A stretch of DNA of 64,000 nucleotides from Mesorhizobium sp. AR02 (GTDB lineage Bacteria; Pseudomonadota; Alphaproteobacteria; Rhizobiales; Rhizobiaceae), in the NCBI RefSeq assembly GCF_024746835.1, contig NZ_CP080531.1:1922001-1986000 (forward strand), given 5' to 3'. The notes below the pieces were generated by a model that did no database searches, had not been told where the DNA came from, and worked only from the letters and a program-made list of their open reading frames with translations. Of this stretch, positions 16,313 to 24,966 are shown one piece after another (positions within the stretch are counted from its first letter, which is position 1; every line of letters starts with the position of its first letter). The translations under genes and the position numbers were made by a program.

Positions 16313-16912
16313 ACCCAACAGCCCATAAACCGGCCCGGGTTATATCAAACGATAGCCCCACCCGAGCGCCGTCCCTTGTTCTGCGGGCTTGTAAAGGTGC
16401 CCGCTATCGACCGGTTGCTTCCGGCCTTTCAACCTGTCGCCACTCTGACAGGTATAATTTGCAATTCTATTAAGGCGAGCAGGAGGCGGCAAGGGCAACC
16501 GCACATATTTTTGATTGAGCTTGCGCGATCGACTCTATCATGCTGCAACGCACACCACCGCAATTCACTCAACCTGCAGCCACCGGCCCTTTTCAGTACA
16601 ACTAACAATATTATGTAGTATTTTATGTTAATAGTCGCGAACTTCGCCCCTTCCTAAAGCACTAATATGTACCGTTCCCGGCCATTGAGAACGGCCTGCC
16701 CAAAAATCGCCCCAAAAAGGTCCGCATTTTTTTCCGCTTGCCCATTTCTTGTCACAAATGTGCTAACCATCCTGAAAAATGTGCATTGCTAGCTTATTAT
16801 TTAGTCAATTCATGACGCGACTATTTCAGTGGCCCGGGAAATTGTGTGTTGCGCTGCAACATTTTTTTGGTATCGTGTGGTGAACCATTCGTTCAACGCA
16901 TGGAGTTTCCGC
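16313..16912. promoter_or_regulatory. AT-rich divergent exoX/exoY control region
   Basis: This 600-bp stretch has no supportable gene. It is markedly AT-rich for the window (for example 16590-16640 and 16720-16870) with T-runs. A perfect TATAAT at 16453-16458 lacks a suitably spaced -35 box. Both exoX and exoY promoters must lie here, and the unusual length suggests several regulator sites. Confidence 0.5.
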
Positions 16913-17590
16913 ATGAGGGATATTGCCAAGTCGGCCACGGCGGGCTTTTCGCAGGCTGACACCGATTTTCCGCCGCCAATCGGCGGCCTCATCAAGCGCA
17001 GCTTCGATATTGCCGGCTCACTGGTTGGTCTGATCGCTCTTAGCCCGCTGTTCATCATGATAGCGTTGCTGGTCAAGTTTTCCGACGGCGGATCGATTTT
17101 CTACGGTCATCGGCGAATCGGTCGCGGCGGACGGATTTTTCCGTGCCTGAAATTCCGCACCATGGTTCCGAACGGCGACAAGGTGCTGGCCGCCTATCTC
17201 GCCACCAACCCGGACGCCAATGCGGAATGGATAGCGACCCGCAAGCTGAAGAACGATCCGCGCGTCACCCGTGTCGGCGCGGTGTTGCGGAAGCTCAGCC
17301 TCGATGAACTGCCGCAGATCATCAACATCCTGCAGGGCGACATGAGCCTCGTCGGGCCTCGCCCGGTGGTGCGCGACGAACTGGAAATCTACGGCAGCGC
17401 CGCCGTCTACTATCTGAAGTCGCGGCCCGGCCTGACCGGCCTGTGGCAGGTCAGCGGCCGCAACGACGTCTCCTACGACAGCCGCGTCGCCTTCGACCGC
17501 CACTATGTCGAGAACTGGTCGCTGTTCGGCGACGTGCGCATCATCATCAAGACCGTGCCGGCCGTCTGGATGTCACGCGGCTCTTACTGA
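16913..17590 (+). CDS. exoY: ExoY: undecaprenyl-phosphate galactosyl phosphotransferase
   Basis: 225 residues, the same length as Sinorhizobium ExoY. It transfers galactose-1-phosphate from UDP-galactose to undecaprenyl phosphate, the first step of exopolysaccharide repeat-unit assembly. One hydrophobic N-terminal segment ([20 protein letters not shown]) is followed by the polyprenol sugar transferase core: [32 protein letters not shown] and [13 protein letters not shown]. The ATG at 16913 has a GGAG site at 16902; an upstream GTG at 16829 would add 28 unrelated residues. exoF follows after 72 bases, as in the classical exoYF operon. Confidence 0.95.
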   Translation: MRDIAKSATAGFSQADTDFPPPIGGLIKRSFDIAGSLVGLIALSPLFIMIALLVKFSDGGSIFYGHRRIGRGGRIFPCLKFRTMVPNGDKVLAAYLATNPDANAEWIATRKLKNDPRVTRVGAVLRKLSLDELPQIINILQGDMSLVGPRPVVRDELEIYGSAAVYYLKSRPGLTGLWQVSGRNDVSYDSRVAFDRHYVENWSLFGDVRIIIKTVPAVWMSRGSY

Positions 17591-17593
17591 CCG

Positions 17594-17619
17594 GCCGCCG
17601 GCACAAGACATCCGGCGGC
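17594..17619 (+). promoter_or_regulatory. Stem-loop between exoY and exoF
   Basis: GCCGCCGG (17594-17601) and CCGGCGGC (17612-17619) form a perfect 8-bp stem with a 10-base loop, directly after the exoY stop. No T-run follows. It could moderate read-through or protect the upstream message. Confidence 0.5.
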
Positions 17620-17662
17620 AAGCTCATCGGGCGATGGGGCTAAAACGGATCGGAACGTTCAG

Positions 17663-18934
17663 TTGAAAACAGATATGTTCGAAGCCTTTGGCAGCGGCCG
17701 CTTTTCCGGCCGCTCTCGGCTCATGGCCACCTGCCTTGCGGTGTCGCTCGCTTTTCTTCCCCGGATCGCCGCAGCCGACGACTACCACCTGGGCTCGCAG
17801 GACAAGCTCACCATCCGCATCGCCGAATGGCAGACCGTGGAAGGCACCTTCCGCGACTGGACGGCGGTGAACGGCCAATACACGGTCGGCCCGGGCGGAA
17901 CGCTGTCGGTGCCTTTCGTCGGCGAGTTGCCGGCGGCTGGCAAGACCACTGCGGAAGTCGCGGCGGCAATCGGCGAGGCACTGCAGCGCAAGCTCGCTCT
18001 GTCGGACAAGCCCGAGGCCTCGGTCGAGATGGCGCAGTTCCGGCCCTTCTATATCGCGGGCGAAGTGCAGAACCCCGGCCAGTTTCCCTATGTGCCCGAT
18101 CTGACCGTGCTGAAGGCGATCAGCGTCGCCGGCGGCATCAGGCGCAGCACCGATTACGGTCCCCAGCTCGGCAAAGACCTGGTCACCGCCAAGGGCAATT
18201 TCGATATCTCCGATGACCAGCGCGTCCGGCTGCTCGTCAGGCGTGCCCGCATCGATGCCGATCTGGCCGGCAAGACGAGCTTTGAGGCGCCGAAGGAGGT
18301 CGAGGCCGACCCAAGGCTGCCGACCATCGTCGCCGACGAGATGACGATCCTGACGGCAGACCAGAAGGCGCTGAAGCTGAAGCTAGAGGCGCTCGACGAT
18401 CTCAAGGGGGTTCTGCAGGCCGAAATCGAATCGCTGCAGAAGAAGATCGTCAACCAGCAGAAGCAGGTCGACCTGGCGCAGCAGCAGCTCGACAGCATCG
18501 GTCCGCTGGCGCAGAAGGGCCTGGTCGCCAATTCGCGGCTCCTGGATTCGCAGCAGTCCGTCACCGACCTGCAGGGCAAGATCCTGGACTATGAGACAGC
18601 CATCCTCACTGCCAAGCAGGCGATCAGCAAGGCGACACAGGACGCCATCGATGCCCAGAACACGTTGAGCTCGACCCTCGCCGCCGACCGCCAGCAGACC
18701 GAAGCCGACCTGAACGAGGCTGCGCTGAAGGTGAATATGCAAAGAGGCCTGATCGCCCAGGCCAGCGATCCCGCGACAACGGCCGCCATCACCAGCGACC
18801 AGCAGCCCACCTTGCTCTATTCGCTGGTGCGCAATGTCGACGGCAAGACCAGCGAAATCGCGGCGAAGGAAGAAACACCGGTTCTGCCCGGCGACGTGAT
18901 CAAGGTCAAGCTGGCACCGCTGGCCAGCCAGTAG
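17663..18934 (+). CDS. exoF: ExoF: periplasmic/outer-membrane polysaccharide export protein
   Basis: 423 residues from a TTG at 17663 with a GGAA site six bases upstream; an ATG at 17675 is the alternative. A signal peptide (MATCLAVSLAFLPRIAAADD) precedes the polysaccharide export domain, which begins YHLGSQDKLTIRI and includes YTVGPGGTLSVPFVGEL. The SLBB-like segment FYIAGEVQNPGQFPYVPDLTV follows near residue 125. Residues about 225-360 are strongly helical and coiled-coil-like (LEALDDLKGVLQAEIESLQK), as in ExoF, not a plain Wza. It would form the outer part of the export channel for the exoY-dependent polymer. Confidence 0.9.
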   Translation: MKTDMFEAFGSGRFSGRSRLMATCLAVSLAFLPRIAAADDYHLGSQDKLTIRIAEWQTVEGTFRDWTAVNGQYTVGPGGTLSVPFVGELPAAGKTTAEVAAAIGEALQRKLALSDKPEASVEMAQFRPFYIAGEVQNPGQFPYVPDLTVLKAISVAGGIRRSTDYGPQLGKDLVTAKGNFDISDDQRVRLLVRRARIDADLAGKTSFEAPKEVEADPRLPTIVADEMTILTADQKALKLKLEALDDLKGVLQAEIESLQKKIVNQQKQVDLAQQQLDSIGPLAQKGLVANSRLLDSQQSVTDLQGKILDYETAILTAKQAISKATQDAIDAQNTLSSTLAADRQQTEADLNEAALKVNMQRGLIAQASDPATTAAITSDQQPTLLYSLVRNVDGKTSEIAAKEETPVLPGDVIKVKLAPLASQ

Positions 18935-19099
18935 GATTTCGACAAAGAGCATCGGAGCGTTTCAGGCGTTTTTTAAAGGCAGTTCTCGCGGGCGCAAGCC
19001 GACTGTCCATCGAAGCAATCCCAGGCCACGCCTATTACCCTCGACTCACAAACCTGCCCGCGTGACGATACCGCCGCGGTCGAACGAAGAGAGGGCGTC

Positions 19100-19657
19100 G
19101 TGAACGTCTACCGCATTCGAAGATTTGTGAAGGGTTCGCTCTTCACGCTCGTCTGGAGGGCGAGAGGCATAAAAATTGCCGATCGGGTTTCCGTGCTGGG
19201 AAAGCCGCCTCACATCGCCGGAAGAGGCGGAATAGAGTTTGGCTCGCTTGTTTCATTTCGCGGTTTCGGATCGCGGTCCTGGTTTCATGTGTCGGGTAAG
19301 GGCAAGCTGTCTATTGGTGCGAGATCGTTCGTCAACAGCGGCGTCATGATCGATGCCGCGCTGTGCGTAAGCATCGGGAAAAACTGCCTCATTGGCGATT
19401 GCGTCGTCATCCAGGATTCGAACTATCACGAGATCGACGAAGGCTCAGGCGTCAAGACCAAAGCCGTTCTCATCGGCGATAATGTCTGGATCGGTCGAAA
19501 TTCCATAATTCTGCCCGGCGTCGAGCTTGGCGACCATAGCGTCATCGGTGCCGGATCGGTCGTCACAAAGAGCGTTCCCCCGCGAAGCCTGGTGGCCGGA
19601 AATCCGGCCCGGATCCTGCGCGAGGTCGTGGCGTCCCAAGACTATATTCGATCCTGA
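19100..19657 (+). CDS. Hexapeptide-repeat acyltransferase
   Basis: 185 residues, GTG start with AGAGAGG upstream. The body is a left-handed beta-helix of hexapeptide repeats (SIGARSFVNSGVMIDAA, SIGKNCLIGDCVVI, IGDNVWIGRNSIILPGVELG, VIGAGSVVTKSVPPRS) ending in VAGNPARILRE, the classic end of WbbJ/maltose O-acetyltransferase-like enzymes. A catalytic His is plausible in DSNYHEID. It probably O-acetylates an exopolysaccharide sugar from acetyl-CoA in the cytoplasm. It lies between exoF and exoQ-like genes on the plus strand but 165 bases from exoF, so it may have its own promoter. Confidence 0.85.
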   Translation: MNVYRIRRFVKGSLFTLVWRARGIKIADRVSVLGKPPHIAGRGGIEFGSLVSFRGFGSRSWFHVSGKGKLSIGARSFVNSGVMIDAALCVSIGKNCLIGDCVVIQDSNYHEIDEGSGVKTKAVLIGDNVWIGRNSIILPGVELGDHSVIGAGSVVTKSVPPRSLVAGNPARILREVVASQDYIRS

Positions 19658-19700
19658 CGGGGCGTTCGGCCGATCTCCACGGGCAAGCTTCGTCTTGCCT

Positions 19701-19804
19701 AGAGCATTTCACCGTTTCACGGAAACGGCGAATTGCTCTATCTCTTTGTTTTGAAGCAATTCCGGACGGAAAACCGCTTCACACTTTTCCTGGAATTGCT
19801 CTAG
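19701..19804 (+). repeat. Intergenic mosaic repeat, full copy 1
   Basis: Two palindromic modules. Module one (19701-19739) has arms AGAGCA/TGCTCT with an inner CCGTTTC/GAAACGG pair. Module two (about 19755-19802) has arms AGCAATTCC/GGAATTGCT around GGACGGAAAACCGCTTCACA. It is about 90 percent identical by eye to the copy at 27141. Its terminal CTAG is also the left edge of the insertion sequence. Confidence 0.8.
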
Positions 19805-19823
19805 CAGGCTGTTGAAGAAGTGC
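19801..19823 (+). repeat. Left inverted end of the insertion sequence
   Basis: CTAG followed by CAGGCTGTTGAAGAAGTGC, identical to the reverse complement of the right end. Confidence 0.9.
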
Positions 19824-19880
19824 TGGCGCGGTTGTTTGGAGCGTGATTCACTTCTCCCCGGATGATTTGGGGATTTGTGG

Positions 19881-20987
19881 ATGCGCGGCTCGGACGAACG
19901 GACAGGCTCTCTGTTTTCGTATGTCGATCTTGAGGCGCGGGTTCGACGTGATCATCCGCTGCGGGTGATACGGGAGATCGTTAACGCGGCTCTTGTCGCG
20001 ATGGATGGCGATTTTGCGGTGCTTTATCCACCCGGGCTCGGCCGCCCGTCGATCGCCCCGGAACGGTTGCTGCGTGCGATGCTGTTGCAGGCCTTCTACG
20101 GCATTCGTTCGGAGCGCCAGTTGATGGAGCGGATGGAGTTCGATCTCCTGTTTCGCTGGTTCGTGGGGCTTGGCGTTGACGATCCGGCCTGGGATCATTC
20201 GAGCTTCACCAAGAACCGGGATCGGCTGTTGGAAGGTGAGATCGCGGCAAAGTTTCTGCGCGCTGTGCTGGCGCAGCCAAAGGTGAAGCGGCTTTTGTCG
20301 TCGGATCACTTCTCGGTGGACGGGACGCTGATCGAGGCCTGGGCTTCGATCAAGAGTTTCCGCCGCAAGGACGGAGACGACAACGGTCCAGATGGAGCGG
20401 AGCGCAATGCCGAGCGCGGCTTTCATAAGGAGAAGCGCTCCAACGACACACACCAGAGCACGAGCGACCCGCAGGCGCGGCTCTACAAGAAGGGCGACGG
20501 GCAGCCGGCGAAGCTCTGCTACATGGGGCATGCGCTGATGGAGAACCGCCATGGGCTGGCGGTCGATGGCGGCATCACCCAGGCCACGGGCACGAGCGAG
20601 CGTGATGCCGCGCTCGCCATGTTGGACCGCAGACCGTCGCGGCGGCGCATCACACTGGGTGCCGACAAGGCCTATGACGTGCGCGCTTTCATCAGGGATC
20701 TGCGCGAGCGCAAGATCACGCCGCACATCGCCATCGACGGCCATCTGAGCAAAACCGGCAAGCCTCGCGTGACGGCGATCGATGGTCGCACGCGCTCCCA
20801 TGCCGGCTATGCGGTCAGCCAGCGCTGCCGCAAGCGGATCGAAGAAGTGTTTGGCTGGATCAAGGCCTCGGCCGGCATGGCCAAGGTCAAGCTGCGAGGA
20901 TGCGCCCGTGTGGGCGCGGCCTTCACCTTGAACCTGGCGGCCTACAATCTGGTCCGCTTGCCCAAGCTGCTGGCAGCGCCGGTATGA
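19881..20987 (+). CDS. IS5-family DDE transposase
   Basis: 368 residues from the ATG at 19881, with GGGGA eight bases upstream. The N-terminal DUF772-type region (PSIAPERLLRAMLLQAFYGI) is followed by the catalytic core: first Asp in SVDGTLIEAW, second in LGADKAYD, and Glu in KRIEEVFGWIK. The length is full for this group, and no frameshift or stop is seen, so it is probably active. The gene stop overlaps the passenger ATG (ATGA). Confidence 0.93.
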   Translation: MRGSDERTGSLFSYVDLEARVRRDHPLRVIREIVNAALVAMDGDFAVLYPPGLGRPSIAPERLLRAMLLQAFYGIRSERQLMERMEFDLLFRWFVGLGVDDPAWDHSSFTKNRDRLLEGEIAAKFLRAVLAQPKVKRLLSSDHFSVDGTLIEAWASIKSFRRKDGDDNGPDGAERNAERGFHKEKRSNDTHQSTSDPQARLYKKGDGQPAKLCYMGHALMENRHGLAVDGGITQATGTSERDAALAMLDRRPSRRRITLGADKAYDVRAFIRDLRERKITPHIAIDGHLSKTGKPRVTAIDGRTRSHAGYAVSQRCRKRIEEVFGWIKASAGMAKVKLRGCARVGAAFTLNLAAYNLVRLPKLLAAPV

Positions 20988-21310
20988 GCCTCACCGGCCG
21001 CTGGCGGATTGTCGCGATGCCCGACTATGTCGAGGACTATCGCGACATGATGGAGCCCGCCTACATTGAGTTCGCGGCCGATGGCTCCGGGGAATTCGCC
21101 TTCGGCTGCGTCACCGGGCAGATCATCGGCGCGGGCGACGGCAACGATGTCGCCTTCTCCTGGCAAGGCAATGACGAAATGGACGAAGCCCAGGGCAATG
21201 GCTGGGCTGAAATCCAACCAGACGGCTCCATCAACGGACAAATCTGCTTCCATGGCGGCGACGAAGCTGACTTCGTCGCTCGCAAGTGCACTTCTTCAAC
21301 AGCCTGCTAG
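20984..21310 (+). CDS. Passenger protein carried inside the insertion sequence
   Basis: 108 residues, no family recognised. The sequence is acidic and beta-rich (for example SLTGRWRIVAMPDYVEDY, YIEFAADGSGEFAFGCVTGQI), without signal peptide or membrane segment. It starts by ATGA overlap with the transposase, and its final codons lie in the right inverted end, with the stop TAG supplied by the terminal CTAG. It is therefore a true part of the element. It could be a regulator of transposition or a selfish cargo, but nothing in the sequence shows which. Confidence 0.7.
   Translation: MSLTGRWRIVAMPDYVEDYRDMMEPAYIEFAADGSGEFAFGCVTGQIIGAGDGNDVAFSWQGNDEMDEAQGNGWAEIQPDGSINGQICFHGGDEADFVARKCTSSTAC
21288..21310 (-). 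repeat. Right inverted end of the insertion sequence
   Basis: The reverse complement reads CTAG then CAGGCTGTTGAAGAAGTGC, identical to the left end. It contains the stop codon of the passenger gene. Confidence 0.9.
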
Positions 21311-21354
21311 GTGCCTACCCCACCCTGACAGGATGAGTGCGGGTCAGGACAGGA

Positions 21355-22689
21355 CTATTTGTTTGTTTGGGCATGACCTTTTACGAACGCCGGATTCCAT
21401 CTTTCGGGATCCCGCTCCAGGCCCATGCGATTCGGGTTCGGTGGTTCCGCAAAGCTGACCGCGGACCGCCGCGGATTGGTGGCTGGCACTTTCGCCAGCT
21501 TGAAAAAGCTGTAGTACATGAGAAAGGAGCCGGTCACGTAGGGGTTGAGAATGTCGACCTCCACGAAGGAGCGTATGAGCAGCAGCACCATCACGCCGAT
21601 GAGAATCACCGGCCCCGCTTGCCACGTCCTGAAGATTACCGTCGAGACGTGGCCGTAAAGCGTGCGCAGCATGATCAGGGACAGCATCGCCGCACCGGTG
21701 AAGCCGAGCTCGACAAGCGCCTCGATATAGGTGTTGTGGAAATGGAAGCCTGTGCGGCTCGTGATGTAGAATTCGTTCCATAGCCGCTCGGCCTCGGCAA
21801 AGCCTTGCACCCAATAGGCGGCGTAGCCGATGCCAAGGATCGGCGAGCGTTGCGCGGCGTTCCAGCCCTGTTCCCACAGATATGTCCGCCCGGTGAGCGT
21901 CGAATCCTTGCCGAAGATGCCAAGCACGAAGTCCATGAGCCCGAGATTGAGCGAAACAAGGGCCACCACCACGATCAGGCCGACACCGACCAGGAAAATC
22001 ACTCGGCGATAGCGTCGCGACAAAAGCTTGCTCATGGCAAGGAGCGCGATCAGCGCCAGGACCGCCGGTATGGAGGCTATCGAGGTGGCGGAATGCGAGA
22101 CGGCCAGCACATAGGCCGACAACAGCACGACTGGCACCGTCAGCATGAAGCTCAGCCGGCCACGCCGCAGAAAGACAAGGAACACCACGGAGAAATAGAT
22201 GCCGAGCGAGCCGACGAAGCCGATCTGGTTCTTGGAGGCAAAGGCGCCGACGAAGTTATAGCTGCCGTCGAGGACGTCCTCGGAATAGGCTCCGACCTTG
22301 AGCGAGTAGAGCAGGACGAAGAATATCCCGATCAGGGCACCAAGCGTCAGGGTGCGCACGCTGACGGTGCGCGCGGCGACGTAGGCGCAGAGGATGTGAG
22401 AGAAGTACTGGACCGCCGTTCTCGCGGTGATGCCGGGTGCCTGCGACCAGAAGATGGTGAAGCAGATATAGGCCGCGAACAGCAGCGGCAGCCAGGCGCT
22501 GGAGAGTTGCCGCAGGAAGCGCCGGTAGTCGACCAGGATGAGCGGAAGCCAGACGGCATAGTAAGCCAGGATCAGCATCTGGCCGAAAATGACGGAATAG
22601 GAGAACGCCCAGATCGAGACGGCCACGGCAAAGGCGCCATAGACTGAGTTCTTCTCGGGATCGACCAGCAGGGACTTTGGAATTTTCAT
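21355..22689 (-). CDS. exoQ: ExoQ-like exopolysaccharide polymerase (O-antigen ligase family)
   Basis: 444 residues from the ATG at 22689. About ten to eleven hydrophobic segments span residues 15-395. The long periplasmic loop of the Wzy/ligase family is visible as TLTGRTYLWEQGWNAAQRSPILGIGYAAYW, here in the middle of the protein, followed by FHFHNTYIEALVELG. It probably polymerises lipid-linked repeat units in the periplasm after flipping. The gene points toward the insertion sequence and away from exoYF, so it is a separate transcription unit. Assignment as ExoQ rather than a generic O-antigen ligase is by context. Confidence 0.8.
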   Translation of the reverse strand: MKIPKSLLVDPEKNSVYGAFAVAVSIWAFSYSVIFGQMLILAYYAVWLPLILVDYRRFLRQLSSAWLPLLFAAYICFTIFWSQAPGITARTAVQYFSHILCAYVAARTVSVRTLTLGALIGIFFVLLYSLKVGAYSEDVLDGSYNFVGAFASKNQIGFVGSLGIYFSVVFLVFLRRGRLSFMLTVPVVLLSAYVLAVSHSATSIASIPAVLALIALLAMSKLLSRRYRRVIFLVGVGLIVVVALVSLNLGLMDFVLGIFGKDSTLTGRTYLWEQGWNAAQRSPILGIGYAAYWVQGFAEAERLWNEFYITSRTGFHFHNTYIEALVELGFTGAAMLSLIMLRTLYGHVSTVIFRTWQAGPVILIGVMVLLLIRSFVEVDILNPYVTGSFLMYYSFFKLAKVPATNPRRSAVSFAEPPNPNRMGLERDPERWNPAFVKGHAQTNK

Positions 22690-22875
22690 CTCAGAGTCCC
22701 GTTGACGCGACCAAAGGCCAGGAAGCCCGGCAGGCTGCAAGCCGGCCGGCATATCCGCAAACAGGGGCGTGCAATAAACGGCATCTCCATTGTGCAGTGC
22801 AATATAACCTATCGCACCCCGGGCTCAATGGCAAATCCGGTCACCTTGTCTTACATGGGCGCGAATAGGGAGAGA

Positions 22876-24966
22876 TCAGCCGGTAGCCCGCCCCGCCACG
22901 GCCGCCTGGATCAGGCGGTCGGCGAGGATCGCCAGAAAGGCGATCGACAGGCCGGCGATCAGGCCCATGCCGGCATCGGCCTTGCCCAACGCGACATAGA
23001 CCGCCTGGCCGAGATCGCGTGTGCCGACCAACGCCGCGATCGCCAGCATGGAGAGTGCGGCCATGATGGTCTGGTTGAGGCCCAGCATTACCACCGGCAG
23101 CGCCAGCGGCAGCTTGGCCTGGAACAGCGTCTGCGCAGGTGTCGCACCCATCTGTTCGACCGCCTCGACAATATCGGCGCGCACATGCCGCAAACCGTGC
23201 TCGACATAGCGGATCGGCGGCACGATGGCGTAGAGCATGATGGCGATCAGCGCGGTGAACTCGCCGACCTTGAAGAACATCAGCGCCGGAATGAGGAAAA
23301 CGAATTGCGGCACGGTCTGCAGCGCGTCGCAGACCGACCTGAGTGCGCGGGAGGCGCGTTCGCTGTAAGCCGCCCAGACGCCGAGCGCGCCGCCGATCAC
23401 CAGACAAAGCAGCACCGCCAGTGTGCAGAGATAGAGCGACTGGATCAGCGCACCCCACAGACCGTTGACGAGGATGAGGAGGAATCCCGCCGCGGCAAAA
23501 AGCGCGAGCCGCAGGCCGGCGACCTGGAAGGCGAGCAGCGCAATGCCAAGGATGAAGACCGGCCAGGGAAAGCCGAGAAAACCGGTGTAAAGCAAGGTCC
23601 CGGCGACCAGCACTGCCAGCGCCTGCCGCCAGCCGAGGCGATGCAGCAGCAATGCGATGGCGAGCAGAACGGCAACGAAGTAGGCCGCATTCGCGGCCGG
23701 CGAGAGCGAAAAACCCCAGATGGCAGGAACGGCGGCACCCGATATGCCGATCCTGAGTGGCAGCAGCAGGCAATACAGCACGCCGTTGCGCAGGCCGTCG
23801 AAGAACCAGGCATAGTCGCGCACGAGGCCGAGCAGCCATTGATTGATGCCGCCGACCTGCATGCGCAGCCCGCTCGCCGGCAGCCATGGATCATCCGGCC
23901 ATATCAAGCGGATGGCTATCGCTAGCAAGGCCGCGAGCAGCAAGGCCATGACGAGCCGGCGGCCGGTCATCCAGGCCATGGCCGCCGTCGGTCCGCTCGG
24001 GCGCTCCTTGGCGAAGCCGATGGTCAGCCGGTCGATGAGGATGGCGAGCAGCGCGATCACCAGACCCGACAGGATGCTCTGGCCGAACTCGGCCTTGCGC
24101 ATCGACGACAGCACCTCCCAGCCGATATCCTCGAAGCCGCCGATGATGGCGGCGACGATCACCATGGAGAGCGCCGCCATCGTCGTCTGGTTGAAGCCGA
24201 CAAGGATCTGCGGCAGAGCGGTCGGCACCTCGACCTGCCAGAATTGCTGGCGTCGCGTGCAGCCGCTCATCAGCCCGGCCTCGCCGATGTCGGAGGGCAC
24301 GCGGTCCAGCCCGAGCATGGTGTTGCGCACCATTGGCGGCGTTGTATAGATGGCGCTGGCGATCAGCCCGACCACCGGCCCGAAGCCGAACAGCAGAAGC
24401 AGCGGAATGAGATAGGCGAAGGCCGGCACGGTCTGCATCAGGTCGAGCGCGCCGAGCAGTGCCGGGCGCAGGCGCCGACTGCCATGGCCAAGCACGCCAA
24501 GCGTAAAGCCGAGCCCGGTGGAGATCGGCACGGCGAGCAGCACCAGCGACAGCGTGCTCATGCTTTGCGGCCAATAGCCGGCGATCAGAATGTAGCCGAG
24601 CGCAAGCAGCGCGAACGCCGCCAGCCGGATGCCACTCGATTTGAGCGCCAGCACCGCCACCGCCAGCATCACCGCTGGCCATGGCAGCCAGACCAACACC
24701 AGGCGCGCGCCACGCATCGGCGCGTCGAGTATGGCGGACAGAGCACGAAATGCCGGCTGGACGACGGTCACGACGGCGTCAGTGACCGCGTTGATGGCCG
24801 GCGCCAGCGGCAAGGTCCACTCCTTCGGGAACGTCACCAGCCAGGGGAGATCGGTCTTCAGGACAAGACACAGTGCGCTCAGCACGATGAACACGCACCA
24901 CGGTAGAAGCGCCGGCTCGATCGCCACCCTCGGCGAGGATCGAAATGATGCGGCCGGCGCGGTCAC
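22876..24966 (-). CDS. Double permease of a glycine betaine/proline ABC transporter
   Basis: 696 residues. Two permease domains of the ProW type are fused in one chain, each with its own EAA-type loop: GEAGLMSGCTRRQQFWQVEVPTALPQI near residue 230 and VEAVEQMGATPAQTLFQAKLPLALPVV near residue 600. Each half keeps NQTTMAALSMVIVAA / NQTIMAALSMLAIAAL, a ProW hallmark. At least twelve membrane segments are expected. One chain can thus replace the usual permease dimer. It overlaps the ATPase gene by four bases (ATGA), and the binding protein is further upstream, so the three form one operon for compatible solute or choline-like uptake. Confidence 0.88.
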   Translation of the reverse strand: MTAPAASFRSSPRVAIEPALLPWCVFIVLSALCLVLKTDLPWLVTFPKEWTLPLAPAINAVTDAVVTVVQPAFRALSAILDAPMRGARLVLVWLPWPAVMLAVAVLALKSSGIRLAAFALLALGYILIAGYWPQSMSTLSLVLLAVPISTGLGFTLGVLGHGSRRLRPALLGALDLMQTVPAFAYLIPLLLLFGFGPVVGLIASAIYTTPPMVRNTMLGLDRVPSDIGEAGLMSGCTRRQQFWQVEVPTALPQILVGFNQTTMAALSMVIVAAIIGGFEDIGWEVLSSMRKAEFGQSILSGLVIALLAILIDRLTIGFAKERPSGPTAAMAWMTGRRLVMALLLAALLAIAIRLIWPDDPWLPASGLRMQVGGINQWLLGLVRDYAWFFDGLRNGVLYCLLLPLRIGISGAAVPAIWGFSLSPAANAAYFVAVLLAIALLLHRLGWRQALAVLVAGTLLYTGFLGFPWPVFILGIALLAFQVAGLRLALFAAAGFLLILVNGLWGALIQSLYLCTLAVLLCLVIGGALGVWAAYSERASRALRSVCDALQTVPQFVFLIPALMFFKVGEFTALIAIMLYAIVPPIRYVEHGLRHVRADIVEAVEQMGATPAQTLFQAKLPLALPVVMLGLNQTIMAALSMLAIAALVGTRDLGQAVYVALGKADAGMGLIAGLSIAFLAILADRLIQAAVAGRATG

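Larger units (their letters stand above)
19801..21310 (+). mobile_element. Complete IS5-type insertion sequence with passenger gene
   Basis: About 1510 bp bounded by perfect 23-bp inverted ends (19801-19823 and 21288-21310), which include CTAG at each tip. CTAG may be a 4-bp target duplication, leaving 19-bp terminal repeats. It encodes a transposase and a small overlapping protein. The element sits at the end of an intergenic repeat, between the acyltransferase and the exoQ-like gene, and appears intact. Confidence 0.9.

Noticed and set aside
22690..22875. Gap between exoQ and the permease gene as a possible small gene
   Set aside because: Only short frames without ribosome sites; no repeat or hairpin stood out.
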